Source: Maylandia zebra
Taxonomy: Eukaryota; Chordata; Actinopteri; Cichliformes; Cichlidae
Assembly (NCBI RefSeq): GCF_041146795.1
Contig: NC_135177.1
Location: 2,201,560-2,265,559 of the forward strand
DNA length: 64,000 bases
Direction of reading: 5' to 3'
Under the pieces are notes generated by a model, which made no database searches, was not told where the DNA came from, and saw only the letters and a list, made by a program, of their open reading frames with translations. Within the stretch, counting starts at the first letter, position 1; every line of letters begins with the position of its first letter. Of the stretch, positions 1 to 13,300 are shown piece after piece. Made by a program: the position numbers and the translations under genes.

Positions 1-1004
1 ATCCACTGAAGAAGCCGCCCAGTTCCACTTACTCCTCTGTCTGCACCACACAGCACAGAAGGTTTGACTGGTCTGACTCCCAGTTTATCTCATTATAGTG
101 AATCAGGGTTATCCATCCATTCTCCTCCACCTATCAGGGTTGCAGGTGGACTGGAGCCTATCACAGCCCTGCTCAGGCTGTCAATCTGACCTGGGCTAAC
201 ACAGAGACTCAACCAATCACACTCACATTCAGACCTGTGGGCAGTTTGGAGTCACCGAATAAGCTAACCCTAACTGAATCAAAAGACAAAAGTTTGCACA
301 CCCCATGATTCAAGCCTGTAGAGCCACCTTCATCAGCAAGTCATTTTCTCTGAGTCATTGCAACACCTTAGCTCTTGTCTTGGGATCATCGTCCTGCTGA
401 GTGAGCTAATACCAGATGCCCAGGTCCATCACTGTGCTGACAGGGTGTCCAACTGCAGGCCTCGAGGGCCGGTGTCCTGCAGGTTTGTGTGTCCTGTGTG
501 ACCAGATGCAATTTCACAAACCTACATTTGGTTGTTTTTGTTGTCGTTTGGTTTTTTAAACAGAGAAGAGCTTTTTCTTTCACACTTGCTGATGATTGAC
601 GCGTTGGATCAGCAGCACATTAAAAGCAGGGTGAATATACAGAGGTTTTTATTGGACTCCTGTGAAACTTCACATTTCTACAAAGTGAAAAATCACTTTT
701 CATACTCATTGCAATAAATACTTACAACTTTGACAATTCTGTGCTTTAAGCCACGTCTACACTACAAGTCACACGTTTGTCACACATCACTTTGAAGTGT
801 AGCCCGGTCGCATGTGAACATTGCAGGCTGTACAGGTATCCTTCACTTGTGCTCTTAAAGTTCTCTGAACATTTCCTTGACAAAGCATTAGCAGAAAAAC
901 GTCTGTGTGATGTCCTGGTAAATGTGCTTATTTTCTGCTCAACAGTATCAATGTCTAAAAGTAGTTGTCACACATGGACCGACAAAAACGTGTAAATCTG
1001 GAGG
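1..1004. other. tcaim 3' UTR and downstream intergenic sequence
   Basis: No coding sequence is supported here; the short open frames carry no recognisable domain or splice context. The stretch from 1004 down to about 630 is probably the 3' UTR of the minus-strand tcaim gene, because it follows the stop codon directly and contains a minus-strand polyadenylation hexamer near 650. The remainder (about 1-630) looks like diverged non-coding sequence. Confidence 0.5.
648..653 (-). terminator. candidate polyadenylation signal of tcaim
   Basis: The plus strand reads TTTATT, i.e. AATAAA on the minus strand, about 350 bases past the tcaim stop codon at 1005-1007. Position and orientation fit the end of that transcript. 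A single hexamer in AT-rich DNA is weak evidence without transcript ends. Confidence 0.4.
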
Positions 1005-4000
1005 TCAGCTCTTCCAGTCCCAGGGGACACACAGGTCTCCATCTTGCATGACAGAGTAGAAGTGAGAAACACAGATCTGGAGGCCTTGCATGTGGGGGGA
1101 GCGCTGCTCCAACAGTCTTTCACAGCATTGAATCATCTGGGCAGGGCTGACACTGGGCTCCTTAGACAAGCTCCTCAGAGACAGAGTCTCAAGACACAGC
1201 TTCACCACGGCCTCCTCCTCTGCCTGCAGTCTGCACACAAACAGGCAGGTGACAAAGTCAACATACAGACAAACAGGATTCTTAATAAGCACCAGATATC
1301 AAAACTCTCAGGCTGCGTTCACTCTGCAGGTCTTGATGCTCAATTCAGATTTTTTGATCAAATCTGATGTTTTTGTCTGCTCGTTCACACTACAAATAAA
1401 ATGCGACAGCAAACGCGCTCTAGTGTGAACGCTCAAAGCGGCGCATGCACAAAAGAAGACATCACACACAACACGCTCAGTTTAGACCCAGAGCAACAGT
1501 ATTGTTTGACTGATGGCCTTAATATAAAGACTTCAGACTTTATGTTTCCCAATTTTGCTTTAAGTTATTTTGTTATTTACATAATGATGTAAATAACCTA
1601 ATAATGATCCTTGTTGCTGTTTTAGAGGAGCGCTGCTTCAAAGGATAGTTTCTGTCAGAATCTGCAGATTATACAGGACAAAGAAAATGTTCACGTTTCT
1701 CCAACGTTGTCTTCCCAACAGTTTCACTGACATCTGGACAGGAAGCGTTCACGTCGTCTTCTCCGGCGCTGATATTTGGCGTCTGTCTTGTGTCAGTGAC
1801 GTAAAAGACGGATTCAATGCGACCTGACCATCAAACAGCAGTCGCTTTCTGAAACATCAGATATGTATCGCATTCAGCACCACATACGAAAGTGACCCAG
1901 ATCAGATTTGAAAATATCAGATTTGTGCCGTTCACACTGTCACCATGATCAGATAGATGGTCGCAGAGGGTCAAAAACATCGGATTTGATGCGCTTTCAC
2001 CTGCAGTGTGAACGCAGCCTAAGTATGTTTTGTCCTCATGATGTTGTATTCGTTTGTATTAGTGTTACCATGATTAAGTTCCTATAATGATCTCTGAGAG
2101 CTGCTTCAGCAGTTACCTGTGACCGATCACTGCCGTCACATATTCATTCTCTGGTGTCCTGGATTGTTGATTACCTGACAGGAAGACCACAATATGTACG
2201 TCTCCCACAGTGTGTGTCTGACAAGGTGATCAGCAACACAGGGGCACCACAGGGGACTGTCCTCTCCCCCTTCCTCTTCACCCTCTACACCACAGACTTC
2301 AGCCACTGCACAGAGACCTCCATCTTCAGAGGTTTCCTGATGACTCTGCGTACTGGCTAGTCAAACGAGCACGCTCAGTGAGAGACTGAGATTACCCATG
2401 ATGCACCACTGAACGACACAGGAAGTCATTCCTGCCCGTGGCCGTCTCCCCGTACAACTCCTCCATCCAACACACTGTGAACACTGCAATAGTTACACCC
2501 TTTTTACACACACTCTTTCTACTCTAATATTCTTGACATTTATTACTTGGTGACTTGTATATATTGTGCTATCCTCTGATCTTAACATATTGTGTTGATA
2601 AACAGTCTAGTTGGTTTTTGTTAATGTTACTTTACTGGAGCAACTGTATCCCGTCGGGATTAATAAAGTATTCTGATTGATTGAGCAAGTTGACAAGAAG
2701 ATCTCAAATTCTAACAGTAAACACAGCGACTGAATAGACTAAAAATAAAAACTAGTAATTTCAATCAACACCGTCTAGTTAAACTTGGGCAGTTGTAGGT
2801 GTGGTGGTCACATTGTATAAAGCAGTCATGGATGTAGGCGTGTGGGGGGTTCTATCACAGAGGCAGTGCTGGGTACGTGCTGCCCCATAAATCGGCCTTC
2901 ATGGAGTTCCAGCTGTAAATCGTATTACTGCTGGCAGGAGCAAAATCATTTATGATTGTTGCTTGACAAAGTTTTTGAAATTGTTTCTGCAAACATGCTA
3001 GCATCTTGTAAGAGAGGAAAAATACTAAATATGATATAAACTATAAAAAGACCCCTCCCGCCCCCCCAAAGAAAGACAGCATGCAAACAGACAGACTACG
3101 TCACACTCACTGGTTTTTGCGTTGGATGCGCCGTCGGGCTTCAGGGGCCTGGTTCTGAAGGAAGACCTGTAGTGTAGGAAGATCACATTTGATGGGAATA
3201 ACGAAGTGTCCCATCTCATGAAGACTGGGGTTGGAGCGGTCACTGGAAGAGACACAAACATTAAGTAAACTGCACGTGCTTGTGATGGTCAGTGGTTAAA
3301 AGGGTTTCGTACTTTTCCAGCAACATGGTGAGGCCCTGCAGACTCCTGGGGTGCAGACGAAGGTGGTGGGACATGAGACGTTTGTGGAAGGTGTTTAGGG
3401 AACTGTAGTGCTCAGCTATGGGCTGAACTGGTCCCAGTCTGTCCATGTGCACCACTTGGGTTCCACCCAGGAGGAGGCTGATCCTCTCCTTCAGCCAGTG
3501 TGTCTGCTGCTGCAGGCTGTGATAACCAGGCAGCTGCTCAAAAAGCTGGAGGCACACAGCAGGGGTCAGAAAACGAAAGGCAGCACAGAGACTATACATG
3601 CCAGCAGGACAGCGACAGCTGCATTACTTTTGTCCATTGATGATGAACATCCATGGTTCCCAGCATGACGTGTCCAGAAGCATTCATCCCTGACTGGTCG
3701 GCAAACACAACCGTATGTCCTGGTAAGAAGACGAGTGCGTGAAAACTGTTCTACACATCTACACGCAGTGGCAATGCTCCCAAAATGATGAGATACCCAC
3801 TCTTTCCACAGAAACAGGTCTCTAGGATATGATCACTGTCTGAAAACACATCAGAGGTCGATATGAAAACCTCACGCTGATGGAGGACGTGACTTTGTTT
3901 GGTGAAAACAGTGTTTGATTGAAATAATTGTGCTAAAACAAGAGTTTACATGTTCTTTAATACCGTAAATCATCTCTAATAACCAGAAATATTAATCAGA

Positions 4001-4313
4001 GTCTTACTGATATGCTGAATGAGTAATGATGGAGGATGTTTCGACCCTGGCAGATCAGGATGTGAAAGATAAGAAACGTGTCTCCAGCCCGTCGTTATGG
4101 TTGTATTTGCTCAACACAGAATCATAATATAAATGTGATTGTGGTCAAAGTTAATCATGCTTAACAGCTTAGAAACTGATCAGAAGATAATCGGTTATAA
4201 GTTCGACCATTACAACTAATAAGAAAATATAATCTATGACATGATTCTGATAAAAAGGACCTCACTGAGACTCCGTACAGAGCGGCCTGTTCGGGCAAAG
4301 ATGGCCTTGGCGG

Positions 4314-4348
<35 letters not shown>

Positions 4349-7300
4349 AGGATGGAGTGACACACTAAGAAGCCACTAACCTCAGAGAATCTCTGACTTT
4401 ACCATGTATCATTTTAAAACAAGTTATATAGTGATTAACAAACCACAAGCCAGTTTTGGAGGCCGTGGACTGGAGGGCCAGGTCCTCTGCCTGCCACCCA
4501 ATCAAGTAAGCACCAAACCCCTACGGCCCTCCTGTGGATGGTGAGCCCACAGGAGGAGGGAACCATGTCGCTATTCCTAGATGTGCCCAGCCAAGAAACC
4601 CCTGAATTGTTCCCCTTCAGGTTGGGGAACTTGTTCCCGAGTTAGGGATGAGTGGAACACAAGACTGACAGACAGTTCCAACCGTCGGTCACAAGCTCTA
4701 AAAGAACGAGGCTGATATAAGACATAAGCGTCAGAAACGAGTCTCCTTTGAAGAGTGGCTGGGCTGTGCCTTCCAGACAGAGGGAGGAGCTCACTCATTG
4801 GAGAGGCTGCGTTCACACTGCAGGTGAAAGCGCATCAAATCCGATGTTTTTGACCCTCTGCGACCATCTATCTGATCATGGTGACAGTGTGAACGGCACA
4901 AATCTGATATTTTCAAATCTGATCTGGGTCACTTTCATATGTGGTGCTGAATGCGATACATATCTGATGTTTCAGAAAGCGACTGCTGTTTGATGGTCAG
5001 GTCGCATTGAATCCGTCTTTTACGTCACTGACACAAGACAGACGCCAAATATCAGCGCCGGAGAAGACGACGTGAACGCTTCCTGGCCATCCAGTGAAAC
5101 TGTTGGGAAGACAACGTTGGAGAAACGTGAACATTTTCTTTGTCCTGTATAATCTGCAGATTCTGACAGAAACTATCCTTTGAAGCAGCGCTCCTCTAAA
5201 ACAGCAGTAAGGATCATTATTAGGTTATTTACATTATTATGTAAATAACAAAATAACTTAAAGCAAAAATTGGGAAACGTAAAGTCTTTATATTAAGGCC
5301 ATCAGTCACACATACTGTTGCTCTGGGTCTAAACTGAGCGCGTTGTGTGTGACGTCTTCTTTTGTGCATGCGCCGCTTTGAGCGTTCACACTAGAGCGCG
5401 TTTGCTGTCGCATTTTATTTGTAGTGTGAACGAGCAGACAAAAACATCAGATTTGATCAAAAAATCAGAATTGAGCATCAAGACCTGCAGAGTGAACGCA
5501 GCCTGAGAGTCGCTGTTCCTGCAGATGGAGCCTGTCGAGGTGGTTCAGCCCCCTGAGATACCTCCTAGGTGAGGTGGTCAAACAGCGTTATAGAAAGAAG
5601 AAGTGAGGAAAAGTGTTCTAATGTAGTGAGTCAAAACGAGGTCATGTTGGAAGCAAAACTAAATGTCATGACTCTGTGTGTTCAATTTATTTCGCTCATG
5701 TGAATGATCTCCAGTCCAAAGTTCATGTGAGTGAGGTAACGATAAACACTGCTGAAGTAAAGCAGCATTAACTGAATGAAGCATGAAGTATAACGTGTTC
5801 GATTTAATGTGTGATGGAATCAATGATAAGTAAGGTTAAAGTAAAATGGTTCTAATATAGAGCTTTGCTATTTTATTTGGAAACCTAAAGCACTTGATAC
5901 AACTTCTGTCAGTCACCCATTCACACAGAAAGAAAACACATTGGAAAAAAAAATCATTCACACACATTCATACTGTGATGGATGCATCAGAGAGCAACTT
6001 GGGATCAACAGCCAGGTATCGAACCACCAACCTTCGGGCCTGCCCTAGCTTAGGAGCTACAACGTAGAATAGAAGAAAATGTAAGGAAGTCCTTTTAAAG
6101 TTTCCATTTTGTTTTAAACCACGGTGAAGTATGGTGACGGGGGGGGGCTGACGATCAGCTGATTCAATGTCACAACGGGGGAGGCCAGACGCCATCTCAG
6201 ACGCTGTGACGCCCAGGAAGAGCAGGAAGAAAACTGAGAAAGTGAGATGCTGCTTTCCTGGTAGACGATTATTATCAACGTGACACAGAGTCCACTCAGG
6301 CCTCGATGTGCCCGTTTTCTCCGCCTTAGCTCACAGTAGGTAAATTAGATAATTCACGTATTTGACTCTGTTCATCTGGATGTTTTCAGTGGGAGAAACG
6401 TTTCATTCGTAAAACCTGTAAAAACCAGTAAAAACCTGCATATTATTATAATATCACTCAAAGGGTTCTTATAGGTCACTACTCTTAGAAATGAACAGAT
6501 CCTTGGGGCTAGTTTTCAGAGCCGCTACATTTAACCCAGTCAGTTACCAAGTGCACAGATTTCGAGGAGAGCTGCTTACAGAAGGCTGAATTCAAAGACA
6601 CCTTCAAAATCAATGTGGTGGAAGGTTAGTCCAACTCTGCCCCCTTATGTTCTTGTACACATGCCTGAATGTCAGGGCATGCTCCTAATGAGATGTCCTG
6701 TGGATCTCCTCCTAGATGTGGACCAGGACATCACTGAGTTCCTGCACGTGTTTCGTACTCTCACCACTGAGGCCGAGACCTGTTGTGCACCAGGAGGAAC
6801 CCAGAAGCACTGCACCAGCGTAGGGTCTAACAATGGGTCCAAGGATTTCATCTTCATACCGAATGACAGTCAGGCTGCTGTTGTACAGCCTGTAGGGGTC
6901 TAACAGTGGGGTACATCACAATAGCTAGAATCACCTGAACCTGTTAGAGACCATAGAGAATATGGAAACACTGCGGTGCTTTTTCTACCTGTGGTTAAGG
7001 GATCTCAAGATTTTGAGGGTATTTCCACGGCACTACATACATGTACGGAGAGTTACACAGTTGTTGTCCTTTTGCCTCTGTACACAACCAAATTATAAAT
7101 CAAATCAAAATATCACGTAAGTGTAGACTTTCAGCTTCAATTTAAAGGCTTGGTTTATGTAAAGGTTTAATATAAATATTTTGTAATTACAGCAATTTTT
7201 ATCTATGGTCGCCCACTTTCAAAGCTTCAAAAGTAAATGGACACTGCACTTCCTGTTTATACCTCATCTCTGTCTGACCAACCTAGCCAAATTATAAGAG

Positions 7301-10300
7301 CCAATCACAGGATCCCTCCAGCAGGTAAGCTGTCACTCATGAAGGGTCTGATCAACTCTGTACAATGATGTGTGGCAGCTAGCTTAAACGCTTTAACAAT
7401 GGGCATGGCTGTTAAAGCCACAGGAAATCTCATGATGCTTCTAAAACATGTACTGTTGCTAGCCGCCCACATGGAAAAGATCTATAAATCTTATAAAGTT
7501 TGTATCTGTCTTGTGTGAAACTTGTATGAAAAGCATACAAGAGTGAAAACAGATATAAGATCCCTTGAAAAATTATATAATGAAACTTGTATGTTTTGGA
7601 TACTAAAACAACATATGAAAGTGATGAGAAAGTGGCCACTTTCATGAGTAAATCATAGAAGCCTGATATGATTTACTCATGAAGTAGGCCACATCTGATG
7701 CAAGTCTTTTAGAAGTTTTTTTCTATTTCTTTTCCATATGGGTAGGGTTGCCTTTTCAGATAAAAACCGACTCAGTGACTCACAAAGTTCTTGCTCTCCC
7801 CTCACACGTCTACGGTGGTATGCAAAAGTTTGGGCACCCCTGATAATTTTCATGATTTTTCTTCAATAATCATTGGCTGTTTGGATCAGCAATTTCATGT
7901 AAATATATCATATAGCAGACGAACACAATGACATTTAAGAAGTGAAATGAAGTTTATAGGATTTACAGAAAGTGTGCAATATTACTGAAACTAAATTAGG
8001 CAGGTGCATAAATTTGGTCATGAAGCTCATCGAGAGGGCTGAGGGTTTGCAAAGCAAAGCGTGGCTACCTACAGCAATCTAAGAGCCCTCGATGGGCTGT
8101 TAGCAGACGCTCATAAATGTTACGCCTGATCATTGTATGTGTGTCTGTGTATTTAAAGAAGATGATGCTTAGAGATTTAATTTACAGTGATATGATCCTC
8201 GATCACAGTGTGTTACCTCTATAAATGAAATCGACTGTACATTTGAAAACACTACAGAGAAAAAAAGAAAAAGGAGAAAAATACACAGCATTAACAGAAA
8301 CAATGGTACCAAGCCATCAGTACTCAGCCTAAACACACTGTTGTATTTGGGTTTTTTGCACTACATAAGAACATTTTAAATCGGTTGTCTTTTGTAGACT
8401 TTGCTGTTTTGTTGCTGTATTTTTTGCACATCAGAAAACTTAAAACTAATTTAGCTATCAAGGTTATTTTTTGTACTGTTTAAATCTTTGAAAAAATAAA
8501 ATAAAATAAGCCTCTTAATCTATTTCCTCCATGGTATTTAAAATGGTGTTAAGTATTGTCTTTGTCATCTGTATCAGATTCTATCATCATAGCACCCTGT
8601 GAGCCCTGAGGCATCTGAAAGAAGAAAACAGAGTAAATCATGCTTTATCCAAGTACTGAAACAAACCTTATCATGCTTATGCAAGTTTGTCCAATTACTT
8701 TTGAGCTTCAGGAGGTGCTACAGATAACGATGGCTGGTATTCCTACAACAATGAATGCAGTACTTTTATTAAACCCTTGAAGTGAAGCTGAAAGTCTCCA
8801 TTTCAGTCACATTTTGACGGCTTAATTAAAAATCGACTGTGTTGGAGTGAAGGACTGTATCACACATAACAGGCACGTGACAGGACTGACGGTGGTAAAA
8901 GCCATGAACCTTTTTACCTGATGGACAGACAACAGTTCAGAGATCTGTGCTACTGTGTGTATTACTAATGAACGCAGCTTGCTTGTAACCTCTCAGTGAG
9001 ATTATTTACCTTGCAGGTTGATCAGAGCCTCGGGGTTCTGGTGAGACAGGCGGCTCAGACTTTGAAGCTGACAGTACCTGTGCGAGACTCCCCAGCTGCG
9101 CTGCCATCTGCACCACACAGCTGATCTCATCATTCAGTAACAGTAACATGTACACAGTTTCTTACAGTTCAGTGCACAGAATAAAGACCTCTGTGCCCTC
9201 AGGAACAGCAGACAGGGCAACCTCTGAAACAGTAAAGACGGCTGTACCTGATATCGGTCAGATTAAATCTGCGACACAGCTCCCTCTTCAGTCTCTTCAG
9301 TTCTTCTCTCCGAGGAAGACTCGCATTGTGTTTCTTTGAGGCTTCAGGTTCGTTGTTTCTCAACCACACACTGGCAAAAAAGATCGTGTACAAGTCATTA
9401 AATATAATTGCTGTAGTTATGAAAATCTGTCATCACCATCTTTGCAAAACATATTTGTGTTGTTATATATGTGACATTACTCTGACGTCTCCCTCTCTAG
9501 AACTGTGTGAACTATAAATAAAGTACTTTCACATTATTACATTTAAATATAAGTGACCATGTATGCACACATTAGCTTTAGCATGCCCTATTGCTATTTA
9601 CTGAATAGAAATAAAATCCACAGCAAACACAGCAGTGTGTCTCCGTGACTGATCACAAACAGCAGTGTTTGAGTTTAGAAGGTTTCAACACTTTCCTACA
9701 GTTGAGATGAGACAACCACAACCAGAGAGCCGAGCCTACCTGAGCGTAGGCTCGGCTCTCTGGGCCTGCTGCAGCTCCTGCTCGGGGTCTTTGAAGCCAG
9801 TGAAGGTGTAATAGCTTTTATCCCATTTGATGGTTCTGTAGAAAGGCTCCCCCGTCTCAGTGGGACTTTTACTTGCTGCTTTACTCGCCGTTAGTCCCTT
9901 CATGTGCTCCACAGGCAGGCTGCAGCTCGTCAAAACATCCATCACTGTGCTCAAAACATCATTTGTGTGCAAAGTAAAACTTACGGAGCGGAAGCCTGAG
10001 AAGCAAACAGGAGCAATTTTATGTTAAAACCCCCAAAAAACCTGACTGGTACTTTGAGCATTTTAAAAGAAATGCACCTGAGCTGATGAGTTCTGGCTGC
10101 ACCTTACTGCTGTACTTTGTGTTCCTTATATAAAAGGTGAGCTTCATGGGTTGAACTGAACGTGAGCCGGGCTTCTGCAAGTTTTCCAGATAGCCATTCA
10201 GCCTCTTTAGCGAGTTTTCATTCACCTCCTGTAACACAGAGGTACCAGAACTTACATCATGGCAGCTCATCCCAACAAACGTCTGACAGTGTTGTATGTG

Positions 10301-13300
10301 CACAGATTATTATCATTAAATATTATTTTATATCACATCATATTACTTTATATTGTATACGGATCCCAGAGCACATAGATGATAAGTATTCTGTACACTA
10401 TGGATTGCCTCTTCTTTGTTGTGCCTATAAGGCGTCACACACATGTAAACCTGGCAGTAAGTTTTCGAACTGTTACTTTACGATCACATGTTTCCAATAA
10501 CACATATTTGGATTTATGTCATGACAGATATGAGACCTACCCGTTCTTTGGGATATTTACCGAAGAAGTCTGGGTGGACTGCAAAATAAAAGGGCCTGAG
10601 AGCATTTACAGCCTCTGCCCCTGACAGAGCTCTCTGTTGCACAGCATGTGTGGCAAAATGCTTCCACTGCAGCCTGCAGAGAAAAGGACAGACATTACAG
10701 AAAAGAGACTATTTTACATCATTGAACCCTGCTCTCCAAAGCTGACATAGGCATAACTGCAGCTGCCTGCAACAATGGGCTTTTTGTCCAAACTGAGTAT
10801 ATACTGTCGTCCACTTTCACTGTGCACACAAGAAAAAACTCAGAGTTTTCTGCTATTGTTATTATCTGCCATGGCTGATTTCTTTTTCAAAGTGTCCAGA
10901 GTCAGGAGAGACTGAGAAATCCACAGCGTGACACGGCAGAGGTTTTCCACCCATAATGACACCCCAGGACAAATTCAGCAGTGTGTGAAGAAGAGGAGGA
11001 GGAAGAGGAACCAGCATCAGCTGGGAGATGAAGAATAGGACGAGAACAGACTGGGACTGGTGGGAACGTTTAAAACTATTTCTAGATACCTCTGCAAATA
11101 CAGGAAACGAGTATCTCCAACACAAACTTTAACAGCTGCATACAGAGAGTCACACAAAGACTCACTGATGTTTATCCTGCAGGACAGGATGTGATAGGGG
11201 AGGACGGAAAAATAAAGGGAACCACAACTTTGATAATACTTTTGTTTTATCCAGAATATATTTAGTTAAGAATTGTTTTAATCAGAATAGAATAGAATAG
11301 AATAGAATAATCCTTTAATTGTCTCACAAGGGGAAATTTGGTTGTAACAGCAGCAATAAAAACACACATACAAACAAACAGGACACCGAACAGAAACATT
11401 TTCTTACATATTTACATCATGGACAATAGTTACCAAAAACAGAGTACTGTACCGTTATTGAATTAAATAAAAGTAAATATGAGTTGGTGGTGATTTGGAT
11501 TAGGTGGCGAGGGAGGACACTGGACAGACCTGACACGCCCAAACGTACAGTGAGGGTGTGCTGGGAACGTTTAGCAGAGCCCCCGGTCTGCGAGATCTTC
11601 AACGGCACTCCGAGGGAGACTGGGGGCATTTGTCCGAGTGGACCATGTTCAGTATCTCCATTGCCGAAGCTGCTGCACTGAGCTGCGGATGCAAGGTGGT
11701 TGGTGCCTGTCGTGGTGGTAATCCCCGAACCAAATGGTGGACACCAAAGGTGAAGGGAGCCACCAGGCTGAAGAAGGAGTCCTATCTGGCCTGGTTAGCC
11801 TGTGGGACTCCCGAGGCAGCTGACAGGTACCGACAGGCCCAGTGGAATGCGGCCAAGTGTGAAGCGGTGGGAATGAGAATCAGCACCTCCAAATCTGAGG
11901 CCATGGTCCTCAGCCAGAAAATGGTGGAGTGCCCACTCCTGGTCAGGAACAAGTTCCTGCCTCGAGTGCAGGAGTTAAAGTATCTCAGGGTCTTGTTCAC
12001 GAGTGACGGAAGAAGGGAGTGGGCGATCAACAGACGGATTGGTGCGGCTGCAGTGCACTGTACCAGTCTGTTGTGGTGAAGAGAGAGCTGAGTGTAAAAG
12101 CGAAGCTCTCAATTTACCGGTCGATCTACGCCCCTACCCCCACCTATGGTCACGAGCTGTGGGTAGTGACCGAAAGAACGAGATCGCGGATACAAGCGGC
12201 AGAAATGAGCTTCCTCAGAAGGGTGGCTGGCCTCTCCCTTAGAGATAGGGTGAGAAGTTCAGCCATCTGGGAGGGGCTCAGAGTAGAGCAGCTGCTGCTC
12301 CACATCGAAAGGAGCCAGCTGAGGTGGTTCAGGCATCTGACAAGGATGCCTCCTGGTCGCCTCCTGGGTGAGGTGTTCCAGGCATGTCCCACCGGGAGGA
12401 GGCCCCGGGGCAGACCCAGGACACGCTGGAGAGATTATATCTCTCGGCTGGCCTGGGAACGCCTTGGTATTCCCCCGGATAAGCTGGAGGAGGTGGCTGG
12501 GGAGAGGGAGGTCTGGGCTTCTCTGCTTGGGCTGCTACCCCCGCGACCCGGCCTCGGATAAGCGGAAGAAAATGGATGGATGGATACAGATAAGAGGCAA
12601 ACCCATGTTGTAGTGTGAATCAGTTGATAAAATAGTGAAAGTTACAGCATTGATGTAAACATCTATGTTTGTTGGGAGCAGTTCTGATTGTACAGTCTGA
12701 CAGCTGCAGGGAGGAAGGACCTGCAGAAACGCTCCTTCATGCATCGAGGATGCAGCAGTCTGTCACTGAAGCAGCTCTGCAGTTCAGCAGCATTTACATG
12801 CATGAGCTGGGAGACTCTGTCCATCAGAGATGTTATTTTGGCCAGAGTCCTTCTGTCTCCCACCACCTGCACTGGGTCCAGGTGCATCCCAGAACAGAGC
12901 TGGCCTTCCTGATGTGGTTATCCAACCTCTTCCTCTCAGCTGCCGATAAACTGCTGCTCCAACATACCACACTGTAAAAAAAAAAAGACGGATGCCTCCA
13001 CAGAGTCATAGATGGTCTTTAAAAGCGCTCCCTGTACTCCAAATGACCTCAGCCGCCTCAGCAGGTAGCGTCTGCTCTGACCCTTCCTGTGAAGAGCATC
13101 AGTGTTGTGGCTCCAGTCCAGTTTATTATTCAGGTGAACACCCAGGTACCTATAAGAGTCCACTATCTCAATGTCCACTCCCTGGATGTTCACCGGTGTC
13201 AGTGTGGTGGGTCTGCGTCTCCGGAAATCCACCACCAACTCCTTGGTTTTCACGGCGTTGATCAGCAGGTGGTTCTGCTGACACCAGAGTCCACTGTCTG

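Noticed and set aside
10862-11125. Upstream tcaim exon candidate (87 codons)
   Set aside because: Its frame and ends do not join the exon at 10541-10673, whereas 18777-18811 joins in phase and supplies a start codon.
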